A stretch of 64,000 bases of DNA, taken from assembly GCF_023898315.1 (NCBI RefSeq), contig NC_064621.1:125153521-125217520 (forward strand), written 5' to 3'. The position numbers and the translations under genes were made by a program. This DNA is from Schistocerca nitens (taxonomy: Eukaryota; Arthropoda; Insecta; Orthoptera; Acrididae). Below, piece after piece: positions 1 to 12,390 of this stretch (position 1 is the stretch's first letter; every line of letters begins with the position of its first letter). The notes beneath the pieces are model-generated. The model made no database searches, had not been told where the DNA came from, and worked only from the letters and a program-made list of their open reading frames with translations.

Positions 1-1348
1 GGCCGTTCGACCTAGATTATACGGTTTGCCAAAGATCCATAAGGATTGGGTCCCATTGCGCTCTATTGTTTCTAATTTGGGTGCACCATCTCACAACTTG
101 GCAAAATATTTTGCGTCTGCTCTCAGCCCTCATGTGGGAAAATTTCATCACCATATTTCCAACTCCACGAATTTTATTCAGCGTTTAAAATTGCTTCGTC
201 TTGGTACCTCTGATTTACTTGTTAGTTTTTATGTGGTGTCACTTTTACTTACTTGATTTGGAAATGGCGAAGGTCTGCCGTCATGTTCTGACGTCCATCT
301 ATTTTTTATTTGATGATAAATATTTTGAACAAACCGACGGTGTGGCTATGGTGAGTCCTTCATCCCCCATAGTCGCTAATCTTTTTATGGAGGACTTTGA
401 GGATATGGCCCTGAAAACATATTTTTTTAAGCCTTCGTGTTTTCTGAGATACGTTGACGATATTTTTCTTGTTTGGCCATGCGGAATAGACCTTTTGCCC
501 CGGTTATTGGACCATTTTAATTGTCTTCATCCGTACATCAAATTCACGATGGAAATTGAAAAGGAGGAAAAGTGACCTCTAGGTTTTTGGATGTACTAGT
601 TTATAGAAAAGAAGACGGAACTCTTGGACACAGTGTTTACAGGAAACCGACTCATACCGACAGGTATTCACATGCTACCACCTTTTCAACGTACAGGAAT
701 CCTTCTGATCTTGGTTAAACGAGCATATGCTCTCTCGGATGCCGAAAATTTACCACAGGAGCTGCAACGGCTTAAGGACGTGTTCAATAATAACGGCTAT
801 ACGGACCGACAAATTCGACGTGCTTTTGAGTTTGGACCTCTACGTGAACCTTCTGAAGACACCTTTAGGTCTGTGGCTTTTGTTCTGTATGCTGGGAAAG
901 TTTCCGCCAAGATAGGCAGTCTTTGGAAGAAATATGAGATCAGATGTGTTTTTCATCCGCCAGCTAAGATTCTAGCACTTCTTGGCTCTATCAAAGATGA
1001 TTATGGTTTGAGGAAGTCTGGCGTTTTCAAAGTACCGCGTGAGTGCGGGAAAATTTACATTGGCCAAACTATTCGCACCGTCAACGACAGGTGTATTGAA
1101 CATCATCGCCATACGCGATTATTAGAAGCAGATAAATCTGCGGTGGCTGAGCATTGCCTTACAGAGGGACACAGGATGCTATACAATAGGACGAAAGTAG
1201 TTGCCAATTCTTCGCGTACTGGGATTATGTTTTAAAAGAATCTGTTGACAACAGACTAGTAGATAATATCATTAATCGTGATAATGGATACCCGCAAAGT
1301 AAAACGTGGAAGCCTGTTTTATCAGACATGAAGAAACAAGGCATCTGA
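1..1348 (+). pseudogene. Penelope-like retroelement, RT plus GIY-YIG endonuclease, decayed and open at left edge
   Basis: A reverse transcriptase fused to a GIY-YIG nuclease, the layout that defines Penelope-like elements. The window opens inside the RT: YGLPKIHK is encoded at 20-43. The catalytic palm motif YVDD lies at 450-461, preceded by a SPSSPIVANLFME segment. After a stop at 573-575 the reading shifts frame ([12 protein letters not shown] from about 584), then returns to a 203-aa open stretch holding the RT thumb region and the GIY-YIG domain (GVFKVPRECGKIYIGQT at 1020-1070, followed by a DRCIEHH segment). One last frame change leads to the C-terminal tail ending at 1346-1348. At least three frameshifts or stops make it non-functional. 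Family assignment is secure; the particular lineage is not. Confidence 0.93.
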
Positions 1349-1640
1349 ATCGGCCGGCTATGAATAATCATTTGTAACGATATATCGTTCTCAACAGTAT
1401 TCACAACCAGAGGCGCTGCAACCCTTTTTGCGCCACGGGGCAGCAGGAATGATTGAGCGTGTGCGCACTGTATATAGCGCATGCGTTGTTGTACTTCCGA
1501 TGCATGTAAAGGTGCAGTCATTTGCGAGTGGAATCAGTCATCGGCGAGAGCAGCGTAGCTTTTCTCACCTGATCGCTGAAATATTGTGCTCAGATGACAG
1601 TTTGATCCGGCTGGAAACCCGACAAGAATTTGATAAGAGC
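1349..1640 (+). other. Probable 3' untranslated tail of the Penelope-like element
   Basis: GC-richer than the DNA to its right, with a TATATA-like stretch near 1470 and a GATCCGGCTGGAAACCCGA segment near 1604-1622 of the kind I associate with the non-coding end of insect Penelope-like elements. No gene. Assignment is by adjacency and remembered similarity, so the boundary is soft. Confidence 0.45.
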
Positions 1641-2158
1641 TTGTGATCTTAAAGGACCTCTCGCTCATTAAATAAAATTAAGTTTCTACTGTAAGCAAGC
1701 TCACTGGCGACCGAGTCTCTGTTTCCGCGACTCCCGCCTCTGCTATGACGCACCCTAACCCAACTCTGCCCCAGTGGGAGCGAACTACGGTACAGCCTGA
1801 CGTTCTTCACATGACATTACTAGAAAGGAAGAAAAACTTTTCGTTTGTGTTTAAAAAATATGCCGATAGTGGGAACTGAATCCAGACGTCGCAACTAAGA
1901 AACTAGGACCAATACACGTGACGACTTTTCTTTCGTCAACAACCGTTTTTCTATTTTCAGACTGATTTGGCATTATCATTAAACTTCAGTATACCATAAC
2001 CAAATCATTATGTAATATAAGCTGCAAAAGGGAGAAGAAATTATTTACGAATAACACAATAATAATAAAAAGAGAAAGGAAAAAACCCTAGAACATACTC
2101 GAGAAACCACTACCAGGTTCTCATGCTATGTATCAACAATTTTTAATTTAGTTTTTAT
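1641..2158. other. No recognisable gene
   Basis: AT-rich single-copy-looking sequence. I see no conserved ORF, RNA gene or terminal repeat. It ends at the target site of the LINE insertion that follows. Confidence 0.5.
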
Positions 2159-2168
2159 ATATTTTATG

Positions 2169-2483
2169 GGATAGATCACATAACTATTGAGGAGGTATTG
2201 AATAGAATTGGAGAGAAGAGGAGTTTGTGGCACAACTTGAGAAGAAGAAGGGACCGGTTGGTAGGACATATTCTGATGCATCAAGGGATCACAAATTTAG
2301 CATTGGAGGGCAGCGTGGAGGGTGAAAATCGTAGAGGGAGACCAAGAGATGAATACACTAAGCAGATTCAGAAGGATGTAGGTTGCAGTAAGTACTGGGA
2401 GATGAAGAAGCTTGCACAAGATAGAGTAGCATGGAGAGCTGCATCAAACCAGTCTCAGGAATGAAGACCACAACAACAACAAC
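2169..2483 (+). mobile_element. 5'-truncated RTE-like LINE, 3' end only
   Basis: A 315-bp dead-on-arrival LINE copy. It encodes only the last ~95 residues of the ORF2 protein (EEVLNRIGEKRSLWHNL ... QDRVAWRAASNQSQE, stop at 2462-2464) and ends in a short CAACAACAACAA tail, a 3' end typical of RTE-type LINEs. The same C-terminus is encoded on the minus strand at 22.4-22.7 kb. The copy is flanked by a perfect 10-bp direct repeat ATATTTTATG at 2159-2168 and 2484-2493, so both ends are exact and the 5' truncation happened at insertion. RTE membership is my inference from the C-terminus and tail. Confidence 0.9.
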
Positions 2484-2894
2484 ATATTTTATGAATTTTT
2501 AAATTTTTATTTATTTTTTATAGTGATATTTTTCAGTTTTTATGTAGGAGCTAATAGCAGAAGGAACAAAGAAACCAGATTATATTCTAAATCGCGAACT
2601 AAGCCTTCCATATAGAGAACGATTCCGATTTGATTGCAAGGATTATATATGCTCATATGTGTATATATTTCATCTATACATATTATACAATAGAACTGGA
2701 GCGATACTGAGGCAAAACACAGAACAAAATGAGCATGGAAACTAGGACAAAACAAAAAATGGGTCCCTACAATTACACACTACTTAAACTACCTAAAACT
2801 AACTTACGCTAAGGACAACAAACACACCCATGCCCGAGTGAGGACTTCGTTTCCTCCTGCCTTGTCAGTAGGTCGGTAGGTTGATACTTGCGAA

Positions 2895-3690
2895 ATGTCA
2901 CAGCTCAAGGAATTGATAAAGGAGGCGTTCTTGCGCTCTATAAAAATGGATACCGTATCAGCACCATTTTACTTGCCCTAGGATACAGCAAATCTACTAT
3001 ACATCCCTGGCTGAAGTGAACGTCGGAGGAAGACCTCGTCAACCGTTGTCGTCGTCCTGCATATCTACGGCACAAGACAGTAGTTTACATCACTCTAGGT
3101 TTGAAGACCCTTTCATAACTAGCACAGAAATCAGGATCATCCCCCAGCGAAGTGTGAGCATGTCGATAATATTTCGTCGACGAGAAAGGAACATATGGAT
3201 GAAGATCGGCGGTTAAGCAAATGTTGAAGTAGCGATACAATGCTGCCACTTTAAACTTTGCTCTTCTGCATCGAAAGAACCCGCTTTTGTGCTGGGAGTA
3301 AGTTGTATTTATGGACGTGTATGTAGACCAGGTGGAGCGATATATGACAGAAACGTTTCCATCAGGTGCAAAGGTGTGGCAGAACAGCTGTCGCCGTTTG
3401 GGGATGGATATAAGCAAGTGATTGCAGTGTTCTATGGCAACTGGACCATCGGTTATCTAGTCATTACTACTGCGAAATACTGGAGAACGTAATGCTTTCT
3501 TCTGTTCGTCAGAGATTATCGGGAGGCTGAATAATCCGCCGACTTGACGGTTCGCCTGCCCACACCGTGAACCATGACAAACACTGGTTCCAAATGAATG
3601 GAGACGTCGAGCTTTTGGACTGGGCTCACAGATGTTCTGACCGCAGTCCCATAACGCACGTATAGACAGAGATGGAGAAAATTATTGGGT
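2895..3690 (+). pseudogene. Tc1-type transposase, heavily decayed
   Basis: Remnant of a Tc1/mariner-superfamily DDE transposase. An ATG at 2895 opens MSQLKELIK; after a one-base shift the DNA-binding helix-turn-helix is readable at 2921-3016 (LALYKNGYRISTILLALGYS) followed by a TGA. A GRPRQP linker follows. The C-terminal catalytic block is readable at 3618-3662 as DWAHRCSDRSPITHV, where Tc1 transposases carry a DWP..SPDLNPIE-type motif. The position of the catalytic glutamate is a threonine here, and a stop follows at once. No terminal repeats were found. Superfamily assignment is firm; subfamily is uncertain. Confidence 0.8.
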
Positions 3691-3913
3691 GTATAAGACC
3701 AGCACCGTCAACCAAGATACTACTGTCCGAAGCAGCCGTGGAGAGACTGAGAAAAACATAGCGTACTCCGTCAATGCAACCAAAGGCATCAAAGAGAAAT
3801 AATTTAGTTTTTCTATGTAAGATAAAGCATTGTATTAATTTATGTATTTTTCTAAATGCAGGCAGGACGCCAATACCGCCGAAAGCACAAAGGAGATATC
3901 AGTTCCATTTTTA

Positions 3914-3983
3914 GCCGCGCAGTGTAACCGCCTTGCCACTGTTCGCGCGGCTCCGCCTGTTGGAGGCTCGAGTCCTCCCTTTT
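3914..3983 (+). repeat. tRNA-derived SINE 5' fragment
   Basis: Contains a near-perfect RNA polymerase III B box, GGCTCGAGTCC, at 3965-3975, preceded by a GCGCGGCTCC segment, in the arrangement of a tRNA-derived SINE head. It breaks off into a T run at 3980. It abuts the mariner remnant. Too decayed and too short to be a tRNA gene. Confidence 0.55.
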
Positions 3984-4012
3984 TTTTTCTCATAACATAT
4001 TTATTTTTAAGA

Positions 4013-4906
4013 GTCACAATTTCGTGACAATGTACATCAACATGTCATGTCCATTTCCTATTTTTCTACGTAGTCTCCCTCAAGTTCTATGGCCGTACGC
4101 CAACCTTGTGGAAAAGCATGTACACCTGCTGGTAAAAGCTCTTGTCCTGTAGGCATAGCCATGTTTTCAGTGGATGACTGACACTCCTGTCATCTTCAAA
4201 GGTGACGCCACTCCATGGACTGTCTTTCTGTTTCCACCGCGAAGTGGTGCACCCAATTTTCTTCCCCCGTAATTACCCGTGACAGAGAGGCCTCTCCGTC
4301 GGTCTCGAAACGCTCCAACAGGTCTCATGAAATAGCCTTTCTTTGAATCTTGTGGTCCGCTAAGAGCATTCGCGGAACCCATCGTGAGCACCTCTTTGAA
4401 TAACCGAGAGTCTCGATCATTGCAGACGCACTTCCAGTGCTGACCGACAACTGTATAGCCAATTGTCAAGCTGTGATGCACAGATCGGCTCGAATAATGG
4501 CATCCGCAGGATTCTGCATTTCTGGAGCAGTGACTGTGACAGGACGTCCCGAGCGTGGCTGACCATGGAGCTCTGCATTGCGTGAGGCTGTAACTTTCCT
4601 TACCCATTGCCCAACTGTACTCCTTTCAACGCAGTATCGCCATACACTGCACACAAACGTCTGTGGATGTTCGCCACGGGCTATTTTTCTACACGTAAGA
4701 ATTCAATAACAGCAAGCTGCTTGTAACGTGAGTCGTTTGTAGATGCCATTTTGACGCTGTTTTACGACTCTGCCATATGCCAGAACGGTTCGAAATTTCA
4801 CCGGCTCACAGAACAAACATCAAATGTGAAGCACCAACAGTGACGTTTGTCTACGTATATTAATGGTTTCTTTAAATGTGGGGCATTACTTATTGAACGA
4901 CCCTCG
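4013..4906 (-). pseudogene. mariner-type transposon with broken transposase, one end missing
   Basis: Read on the minus strand, ATG at 4749-4747 opens MASTNDSRYKQLAVIEFL; an in-frame TAG and a frameshift follow. The mariner helix-turn-helix region is clear: NIHRRLCAVYGDTALK, then STVGQWVRKVTASR and the linker RSGRPVTVTAPE. The reading runs on, with breaks, to a stop near 4013. The 5' end carries a terminal-repeat-like sequence, RC of CATTACTTATTGAACGACCC, ending at about 4906 next to TA, the mariner target. No matching repeat is found at the left, so the 3' end has been lost at the junction with the SINE fragment. Confidence 0.8.
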
Positions 4907-7900
4907 TAATACCTGCTAACGAAATTGTCATAAAATTTCGACACGGTAAAGTTACTCATGTGGCTGCACTCAAGTTACAACTGTATCTGTCCTAGTCTCC
5001 ACTGGAGCAATAAATGAGGGTGCAACGCTGCAGTATTCTGCTAGATATGAGGTAACGTGAAGGCTTGTAAAGTAGGGGTTTCTTTGGTTCCCAGTTCCGG
5101 CCCTAATCAGGGATACATTTTTTTGCCGTTTAATGACAAAGCTACAAGGAGTCAAATCGAAAATCACTAAGGAAAATGTCATACTAGTTTACTGAGACAC
5201 TGGATATTAGGTAAACGCAGACCGTTTCGAAGTCCAGAACGAGTAATATCTGAATAATTCGTGGTGTTAAAGGCTTGTTCCCGTTACAGATGTATTATGT
5301 TTTTATTAAAGTACACTTTCGTTGTAAGGATTTAGTTGTAATACAAATTCCATTTGAATTATTAATGTGCATATTTTAACAGCGTTGTACATTATTTTTC
5401 TGAACACAACAGTACACGACCAGAGATAAATTAATGTCCAGCAATATATTTTCTCGCATTATCTACAACAGTCTGACAATGCTCACGAAGTTTATCGACT
5501 CCACCCTTGTAGGAACGTATTGAATCTGAGCTAAATATGTCGTCAAACCAGGTTTGGAGAACGTATTCTTCTGAGAAGGAACTTTCTTCACTGTCTTTGC
5601 ATAAGGAGCTTGAAAGGTAAACATTTGAGGGCATAAGATCGAAAGAATAAGTTTATGAGGGATGGTTTCTCAAATTCCTCGATAATTTCGTTAGTGAAAT
5701 CGACATAGTGCGTTATTATGTAGTATCAACATGTGATGAAGTTTAGTAGGTCGTCTTCATTAAAGTGCGATTGAGACATGTCTTAGATGTTCGCGAAAAT
5801 ACCAGCTTGGGTGTACACTCACTTGAGAAGGTTTACGGAATATATAACACCCTTTCTGAGCCACCAGCGGCAAAATGTGTTCACACTACTCTTTACTTGA
5901 GTGTATATCATTTGTTGCGGCTCAGCTATTAATTCTATTAAGAAGTTAATGTAAAGACGTTATAATTAGTCACCAGTGGGAATATTGTATTGGAACTTTC
6001 AATGAACAGAATGATGCTGATTAATCAAAATGCATTAATAGTCATCCCTTTGATTTTTTTTTTGTTTTAAATTAGAGCAGACAGTAAAACTGCTCCCGAC
6101 TACTGAACCTTGCCTACTGAATGCAGAGGTTGCATGATCCTTAAGTGGTCACACTTCATTACATATGTTTGGTATGGAGGCTTCGTCATTGTCAAAATAT
6201 TCATGCTAGAACGATCTTCCTTGAAGGAAAAAAAAATCATTTCCGACTGTATTTTATTAAACTTAAACAACGTTTGTTAGTTTGAGGCATGCAAAATCCA
6301 AATCGTAACTGCAAGAGAAATACGAGAAATTAAAATAAGAAAATGACTGTTGATAAATACACTCGCAGCGCCGCACCTCGTTAACATGGTAGGAATCATC
6401 TGACGTTGTTGGCAAGTTGCATATGGCCACTAGCATGTAGCTGCTGTGGGGCCAGGAAACTCTTCAGGGTGACCTGTTCTGATCTTGTTAAGCCGCTAGC
6501 TGTTTGGCATAAATATTTCTGAGGCTTGTTGCTATTACAGCTGGATCTGAAAACGAAAAGAAATATGTTTCACGTTCCATGAGACTCATCATCAGATATA
6601 CGATGTACGATTTAAAGAAATGAGGCAACGGAGTGGACTCGAGTATGTGTCTATGTTTACAGAGCACTATTTTTCTTCCTTCTACATTTCGGTTGTCGTT
6701 CTCGTTATTTGGTCTGGGCAGACGTCATGTAACACCTCTTCAGGTTTATCATCGAAGACTTCACTAAGTTTTTCCTTATTTCTTGTTTTTTTTTTATTCT
6801 TTACAAAGGGCAGGGACGACGAGGAATACTGTCCACCTTTAATGAACGACTCAGACTTCGTTTCCTTGGCAGCTGTCGGCGGCCAGGTTATGTGTCCAAG
6901 ATCTACTTTTGTGTCATCTCGATGAAATATTCTGTTTGACTTCCATTTAAGATGTGCCACAGAGTAAGTGAAATTTCTTGGACACAACAAAGAAAGGTAT
7001 ACCACAGCAATGTCATGTTGGCTTAGTGGTAAGAGACTCGATTTACAATGTTCTGGTTGATATCCAAGTCTTAAATCTCATTGGAGGAAAGCTGTGGTTT
7101 GGAAGACTTTCTCTTGGTATCTTTCTTCGATATGCAAACGGCTCCAGTGATATTTAGTCACTAAATGGCAAGACAGCTCTGCATCAAAAGCCATCTCACA
7201 ACATCCGTTCTATGCAGTGTGGAAGTGAGAAGATAGATCAATTTTGCCAAGTACTAAGGAAGAAGCAGAAAAGTCTCAAAGGGACCATTAATGACGATAT
7301 TTGTGTATTGTCATGTAGGGAATCATCACTCTGAATTAATTCTGGAGATGGAAAACATTTTTTCATATCTTTCATTTTGTAGCTTCATCAGAAGGGATAC
7401 ATTTTCATTGTAAATATATCTTCTGATTATTCTGTGATATACTAGAATCATTTCACAACTGTGGCTGAAACAAACAGGTTTCTATCATTACATGAAACTT
7501 GGTTGTACAAATCATGTCATAATTGTATAATTCAACTGCATTATCTATACATTTCAGCCATGGAGATATAACGCATGTTTCAAAGATTTTCAGGCCATTT
7601 TCTGCAAGAACAATTGGCACATGAGTAACTGCCATGCCTGTGTCGAAATTTTATGACACTTGCATTAGCAGCTAATAGATTCTCCCACTCTCCCACATAT
7701 GCCATGTACAGAACAAGCAGATCTGAGGAAACATAGCAGAATACCTACAGTGTCACTTTCAATTACAGTATGATCTTCATAACTTCGTTGATGAGTAACA
7801 AAGTCAGATGGAATGTCTATGTTCCACTGTAGACCGACTCTATTTCTTTCACTTAGTGTATCATTTCTTTGTCATGGAAGAGGTTTGGTGTCACAGACCA

Positions 7901-8000
7901 TATTACTCTATTTTGTATGTATAGGGCATGCAACTGGTAGAATGACATAGTAGTTAATATTGTCAGTTACTAATCTGGAGCTAGGTGTTTTGATACCTTC
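4907..8000. other. Intergenic or intronic DNA without recognisable gene
   Basis: Moderately AT-rich. Short ORFs (for example 6620-6925 and 6682-7005, opposite strands of the same stretch) have no family features and overlap each other. A TGGCTTAGTGG sequence at 7019-7029 fits a Pol III A box but no acceptable B box follows. I see no terminal repeats. Confidence 0.5.
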
Positions 8001-9279
8001 ACTTGGATGAGCTTTGAGTCATGGTAAGAGTTATTAGTTTGTGAGGACAATGCGAACCATGAAGTATTCATAATTTTAAAGTTTCCTTAAGTATACAACT
8101 GTAGATGTAGTAGACACAAATGCCCAAAGTATAATTGTAATGTTCAAACTAATTCATTCAGTCTAATTTAATCAATGAATTTAAATGGAACTCATTTTAA
8201 AAAAAGAAATCATACAGAATTAAATGTTTGTAATCCCCAATAAAACTATAAATATTTTAAAAATCCTCAATTAATATTCTGTTTTGAATACCATAAATTA
8301 AACTCTTTTGATCATAAAAAAAGGTTGTGTATCATCAGGAATTTTGTGCTTAAAACCATTATTTTAATTATTGTATGTGCTTGTGTGCCTCTGACATTCA
8401 GTTACTTGTGTAGACTATTACTACTCACAGAATGCAGTCTAAATATCGTTCCCCTAACATTCAGTACTGGTGCTCTTCAAGTCTGCAACTGAACTAGGCT
8501 GACCAGCAACTTCTCAAATATTATATTGTCGACAGTTACCTATAAATTTTTTCAACAAATTTCTTTTTTTGCCTTATATACTAAACAATTAGTTTTAATT
8601 CTTTGTCTTCCATTTTTTGTTGTTATTCAACTGGAACATGTTTGAAAATGTTTTATTTTTTACATTTGAGACAACAAAATATAATTGTCTGAGAGGTGAC
8701 TGGGCTTCTTCATTTATATATATCAAGAGTTAACTAAATTTAAATTTATTTATATCTGATGTAATAGTATAACCAAGTAAAAAAATTGGAATTGCTCATG
8801 TTATTGAGTTTCTTGAGAAAGGAATCCATATCTGTAAGTTTAAATTTCGCCTAATAAAATTATTTTTAATGGTGCTGCTGCTGCTGCAGGTTTAACATTA
8901 TCTTTTAGTCTTATTAATAGAAACTTCACTAATTTGAAGTTTTTATTGATTGATTAGTAGTACATACTTTGTTGTAAAGTTTAACTGAAACACTTGGCAT
9001 AATACCAAACTGCTTAAAAGTTAAGTCATTGAAGGAAAATGTTGACTTATATTTGTACCATTAACAACAACTTCTTTAAGAAGGAAATTGTACTCATGGA
9101 ATTTATGACTTATTTGTTCATTTCGAGTCATCAACAAAAAGTCAGTTATTTGTTTATCTTATTCCTTATTCTTAATTCATTAAAGTTACGAATTATAATT
9201 AAGGGTTGAATAGATAGTTCTTATCTTTTGAAGATTATCTTCTGTAGCACTGTCATATAACATATTTCACTTCTTAAAA
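8001..9279. other. AT-rich DNA, possibly a distal part of Polinton-like element A
   Basis: Very AT-rich, similar in base composition to the neighbouring element A. Minus-strand reading gives short hydrophilic stretches but nothing I can name. A small CTG trinucleotide run at 8872-8887 is the only simple repeat. No polymerase motifs were seen on either strand. Confidence 0.35.
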
Positions 9280-9289
9280 TTTGTTATAT

Positions 9290-9470
9290 TTGATTAATAT
9301 CTTTTTGTAAATACTGTTTGGTAATGGCATCATAACCACAAATTACATCACCCATGTCTGCTGAACGTTTATTTTTAAAGGTAATTTTACTGAATTCATT
9401 CTCATATTGTTTAGTATAATTTTCTATTTCTAATTCTATTTCATTGTTTATTTCTCTAATTTATGCCCAT
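9290..9470 (-). pseudogene. Conserved unknown 'GYD-ITKQ' cassette (element A)
   Basis: Minus-strand reading with a hydrophilic stretch (YTKQYENEFSKITFKNKRS) leading to ICGYDAITKQ, encoded at 9343-9314. Element B encodes VNGYDIITKQ at the same place, right after its protease. I do not recognise the family. Shared position and sequence in two elements are the reason to call it a gene remnant rather than a chance ORF. Confidence 0.5.
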
Positions 9471-9694
9471 TAGTGTGTTATTGCATTTCTAATAAAATTT
9501 TACTGAACTTAATATTTAATTTATTTCTTTTTATAATTCACATTTATTTTTTAAATCTGAATCTCCTAAATAAATTTATTATTTATATTTAATTCAGAGA
9601 TTTTTGTAATTTTTCATATTTTTTTAATTTATGTCCAAAAAGTGCCATTTACAAAATTTAAAAAATCATTAATTTAGCAATATCTGCCAATGGT

Positions 9695-9785
9695 TATAAA
9701 CTGAATAGACATTAATGACCACACATAAATTCACCAAAATTAGGCATTCTTTCAACATTATAATATAATAAATTTCCAAGGTAAT
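9695..9785 (-). pseudogene. Adenain-type cysteine protease remnant (element A)
   Basis: Minus strand, one reading frame: YLGNLLYYN (9783-9757), a short spacer, then MCGH (9726-9715), a stop codon, and CLFSL. The CGH..C block matches the catalytic-cysteine region of adenovirus-type proteases, which mature capsids in adenoviruses and Polinton relatives. Only this C-terminal core is readable; the histidine and aspartate region is not found. Element B keeps the matching segment in the same gene order. Confidence 0.5.
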
Positions 9786-10633
9786 TACACAGTTTGGGTG
9801 TATTTGCTCTAAATGAATGAGAAATAAATTAAAATTTTTCTTTTAGAAAAAATGTAATGCATAACCAACATTATTCATATTTTTTCTGTTTTTTAGGTAA
9901 TTCATTACTTAGGAAAACACTTCGAAAACAATTAATTTTTAATTATATAGCTAGCTTTACTAAATCAAAATTTATAGTGCTTCGTTACTGTTTTGCTGTT
10001 ATTTCATATATTTTTCTCTAGTTCCTTTATTTTTTATTGCTAAATTATTTATTTTTTGTTCTTCCAATTTGTAATCTTTTTGATTTTTATCTATTATTAT
10101 TTTTGCTTTACCAGCGATTTTACCGATCTTAGCTGAACATGATAATGCAATGTTTATTATGGTAAAAAACCACCTCCATGATTTCTTAAATCAGAATCTG
10201 TTTTTTTCTTTTTATAAAATGTTCAGCACTTATTTCACCTAATGTTATAACTAAATTTCGACCTGATTTTATTATTCCTTTTGTTCATTAGTTACAAAAT
10301 CCCTACTAATATTTAAATGTTCATTATTTAGTTTTATTTTAATTGCTTTAAGTTTGGTTTGGCTACTTGGAGCAAAGTATAATCAATTATAAAATTATTC
10401 ATGGATTTGGATTAAAATTTTATAAAATTGTGACTAAAAATTAATTAAACATCTCATTTATACTAATTTTCATAAAAATTTGATTAAATTTACGTAAAAG
10501 GATTTTGTTTTGATTAAGATTTCATAAATTTCTTATGAAAAGTTATAAAAATATTTTCCTTAGGTTAAATTTTATAAAACCTTGATTAAATTTTGTAAAA
10601 AACATTTTGTTGAATATGGTTATAACCTATTCA

Positions 10634-10965
10634 CTAGTAATTTCTGTTTCTATATGTTATTCCTCTAGCTGCTGTTGCTGCTAATTCGTCTCCAAATAAG
10701 CCATCATCAGAATACATTCTATCTATTGCAGTTAACTGAAGTTCTGTATCTGTTTTGTACGTTTTTTCATATTCATTATTAGTTCTATAGGAAATGTCAT
10801 ATTTTCTACAAGCCTCAGCTCTTGGAATTTTCTTTATCATCACTAGTTAATCTGCTTTCTAATTTTGTTCCCAGAATACAGTAATTTCAACCATGTAGGT
10901 ACATTTCAATAGTTAATTTATTAATTACAGTATTAACTAACCCTTTTCCATAATTTTCCGATTAC
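10634..10965 (-). pseudogene. Phospholipase-A2-like capsid-associated domain (element A)
   Basis: The minus strand encodes NYCILGTKLESRL and, after a frameshift, EACRKYDISYRTNNEYEKTY followed by DTELQLTA. This matches the calcium-loop and catalytic-helix layout of PLA2-like domains in parvovirus-type capsids and Polinton-like elements, which help virions leave the endosome. The catalytic His-Asp pair is Tyr-Asp here, so it would be inactive as written. The following reading (ATAARGITYRNRNY) ends at 10634. Element B has the same block with Leu-Asp at the site. Confidence 0.65.
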
Positions 10966-11048
10966 CAAGACGTGTAAGGTAAGTTACTGAAAAATGTAAC
11001 GTAATATAGGATAGCATTTGCATCACTAATAATACAATCATATAATTT

Positions 11049-11385
11049 AGAATGAAATTTTCACAGTGGAGTGTGTGCTGATATGAAACTTCTTGGCAGA
11101 TTAAAACTGTGTGCTGGACTGAGACTCAGGACCTGTGCCTTTCAGGGGCAAGTGCTTTACCAACTGAGTTACCCAAGCATGACTCGTAACCGTCCTCACA
11201 GCTTTAATTCCGTCAGTAGGAAATTTGGAAAGTAAGAGACGAGGTAATGGCAGAATTAAAGTTGTGAGGACGAGTTGTGAGTAATGCTTGGGGATCTCAG
11301 CTGGTAGAGCACTTCCCTGCAAAAGCCAAAGGTCTTGAGTTCGAGTCTTACTCTGGCACACAGTTTTAATCTGCCAGAAAGTTTG
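11049..11385. repeat. Fold-back tRNA-derived SINE inserted in element A
   Basis: Two tRNA-like arms face each other: a minus-strand arm at about 11085-11212 and a plus-strand arm at about 11250-11380. Each carries tRNA-like A- and B-box regions (plus arm: CAGCTGGTAGAGCAC, then GAGTTCGAGTCTTACTC) and a shared CACACAGTTTTAATCTGCCA end. A perfect 13-bp direct repeat, AATCATATAATTT, flanks it at 11036-11048 and 11386-11398, which fixes the insertion. It is a processed repeat, not a functional tRNA pair. A single-arm relative lies at 40.4 kb. Confidence 0.85.
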
Positions 11386-11559
11386 AATCATATAATTTGT
11401 TTGTTAAAATCTTTGGTATTCCTACTTTTTAATTTAATACTTTTTATTTCCAGTTAGTGCTTCACCATGAATTACTGCTTATCGTTTGATTAATTGGAAA
11501 ACTCATTTGCCTATTTGATTAATTTTTCTGTAGTTTCTTAAATATAATAGTAGAACAAT

Positions 11560-12390
11560 GCTTTCAGATAAACTTGGATCTGGATCTAAATCTACTGTGA
11601 AGTTTTTAGAAAAATAAGTTTTGGCAATTTATTCTACCATATATCAATACTTATTACCTCTACCTCATTTGGTTTGGTGTATTATGAGAATGTAATGCAA
11701 CTGAATCAAACAATATATCTACATAAATCAGTGGACAAAATGTTTTACTCATATTGTCCATAGTATTTTTTCATATTAATAGATTCATTATTCCATCTCT
11801 TCCTTCATATGTTTTACTACCAGCTGTTAATTTATCATTACCACATTTTACTGGCAGTTTACCAACAAATCTAAATGTATCAACAGGCCTTGATCCAGAA
11901 TATGTACCTTTACCGTATTTGATAATTTCTAGCATTCTTTCACTCAAATATATTTTTTAATATTTGATGCTTGTTCATAATTATTTTAATTCTTTATCTT
12001 ATCCTGTTTTTAATATTTGTTCACTGAATCTTGTATTTCTGATATACTTAACGTACAACCTCTTCTATATGTTTTGACTTACGCTACATGATTAAATTCT
12101 TCTAAATAATGTTGTTCTTGATAACAAGCAGTGTGTTTCCCAAGTCTTTTAGATTCTTCAGCTGCTTTTAAAACCTTATCTCCTCTATTTTACGTTTTTA
12201 ATTTTTACATATTCACTTCTACATTGTATTTTTATTTTTTACATTCCTCTCCTACTTGTTCTTTTATCTTTGTATTTCGTCTAACTATTTTAACAATCTC
12301 AGGGTCATATTTTTTACATGCAATAACAGAAAACATTGATGATTTACTTGATAAAGCTTTGCAAAAAACGATTATGTTGTTTTAAAAATA
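11560..12390 (-). pseudogene. Conserved coiled-coil / 'G-G-NLL' protein remnant (element A)
   Basis: Minus-strand pieces in several frames. The upstream part is charged and helix-prone (YDPEIVKIVRRNTKIKEQVGE near 12290). The C-terminal part is longer: LEIIKYGKGTYSG, then FVGKLPVKCGNDKLT and KTYEGRDGIMNLL near 11770-11930. A coiled coil followed by a short G-rich segment ending in a 'GT-GL--LL'-like motif is something I associate with conserved uncharacterised ORFs of insect Polinton-like elements. The function is unknown and the gene is broken. Confidence 0.45.

Noticed and set aside
4346-4607. 146-aa minus ORF as a separate gene
   Set aside because: It is a frame-shifted reading of the mariner transposase; the DNA-binding segments lie in the neighbouring frame.
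7019-7075. tRNA-like stretch with a perfect A box (TGGCTTAGTGG)
   Set aside because: The would-be B box GGTTGATATCC differs from consensus at three core positions and no cloverleaf forms; at best a very old SINE.
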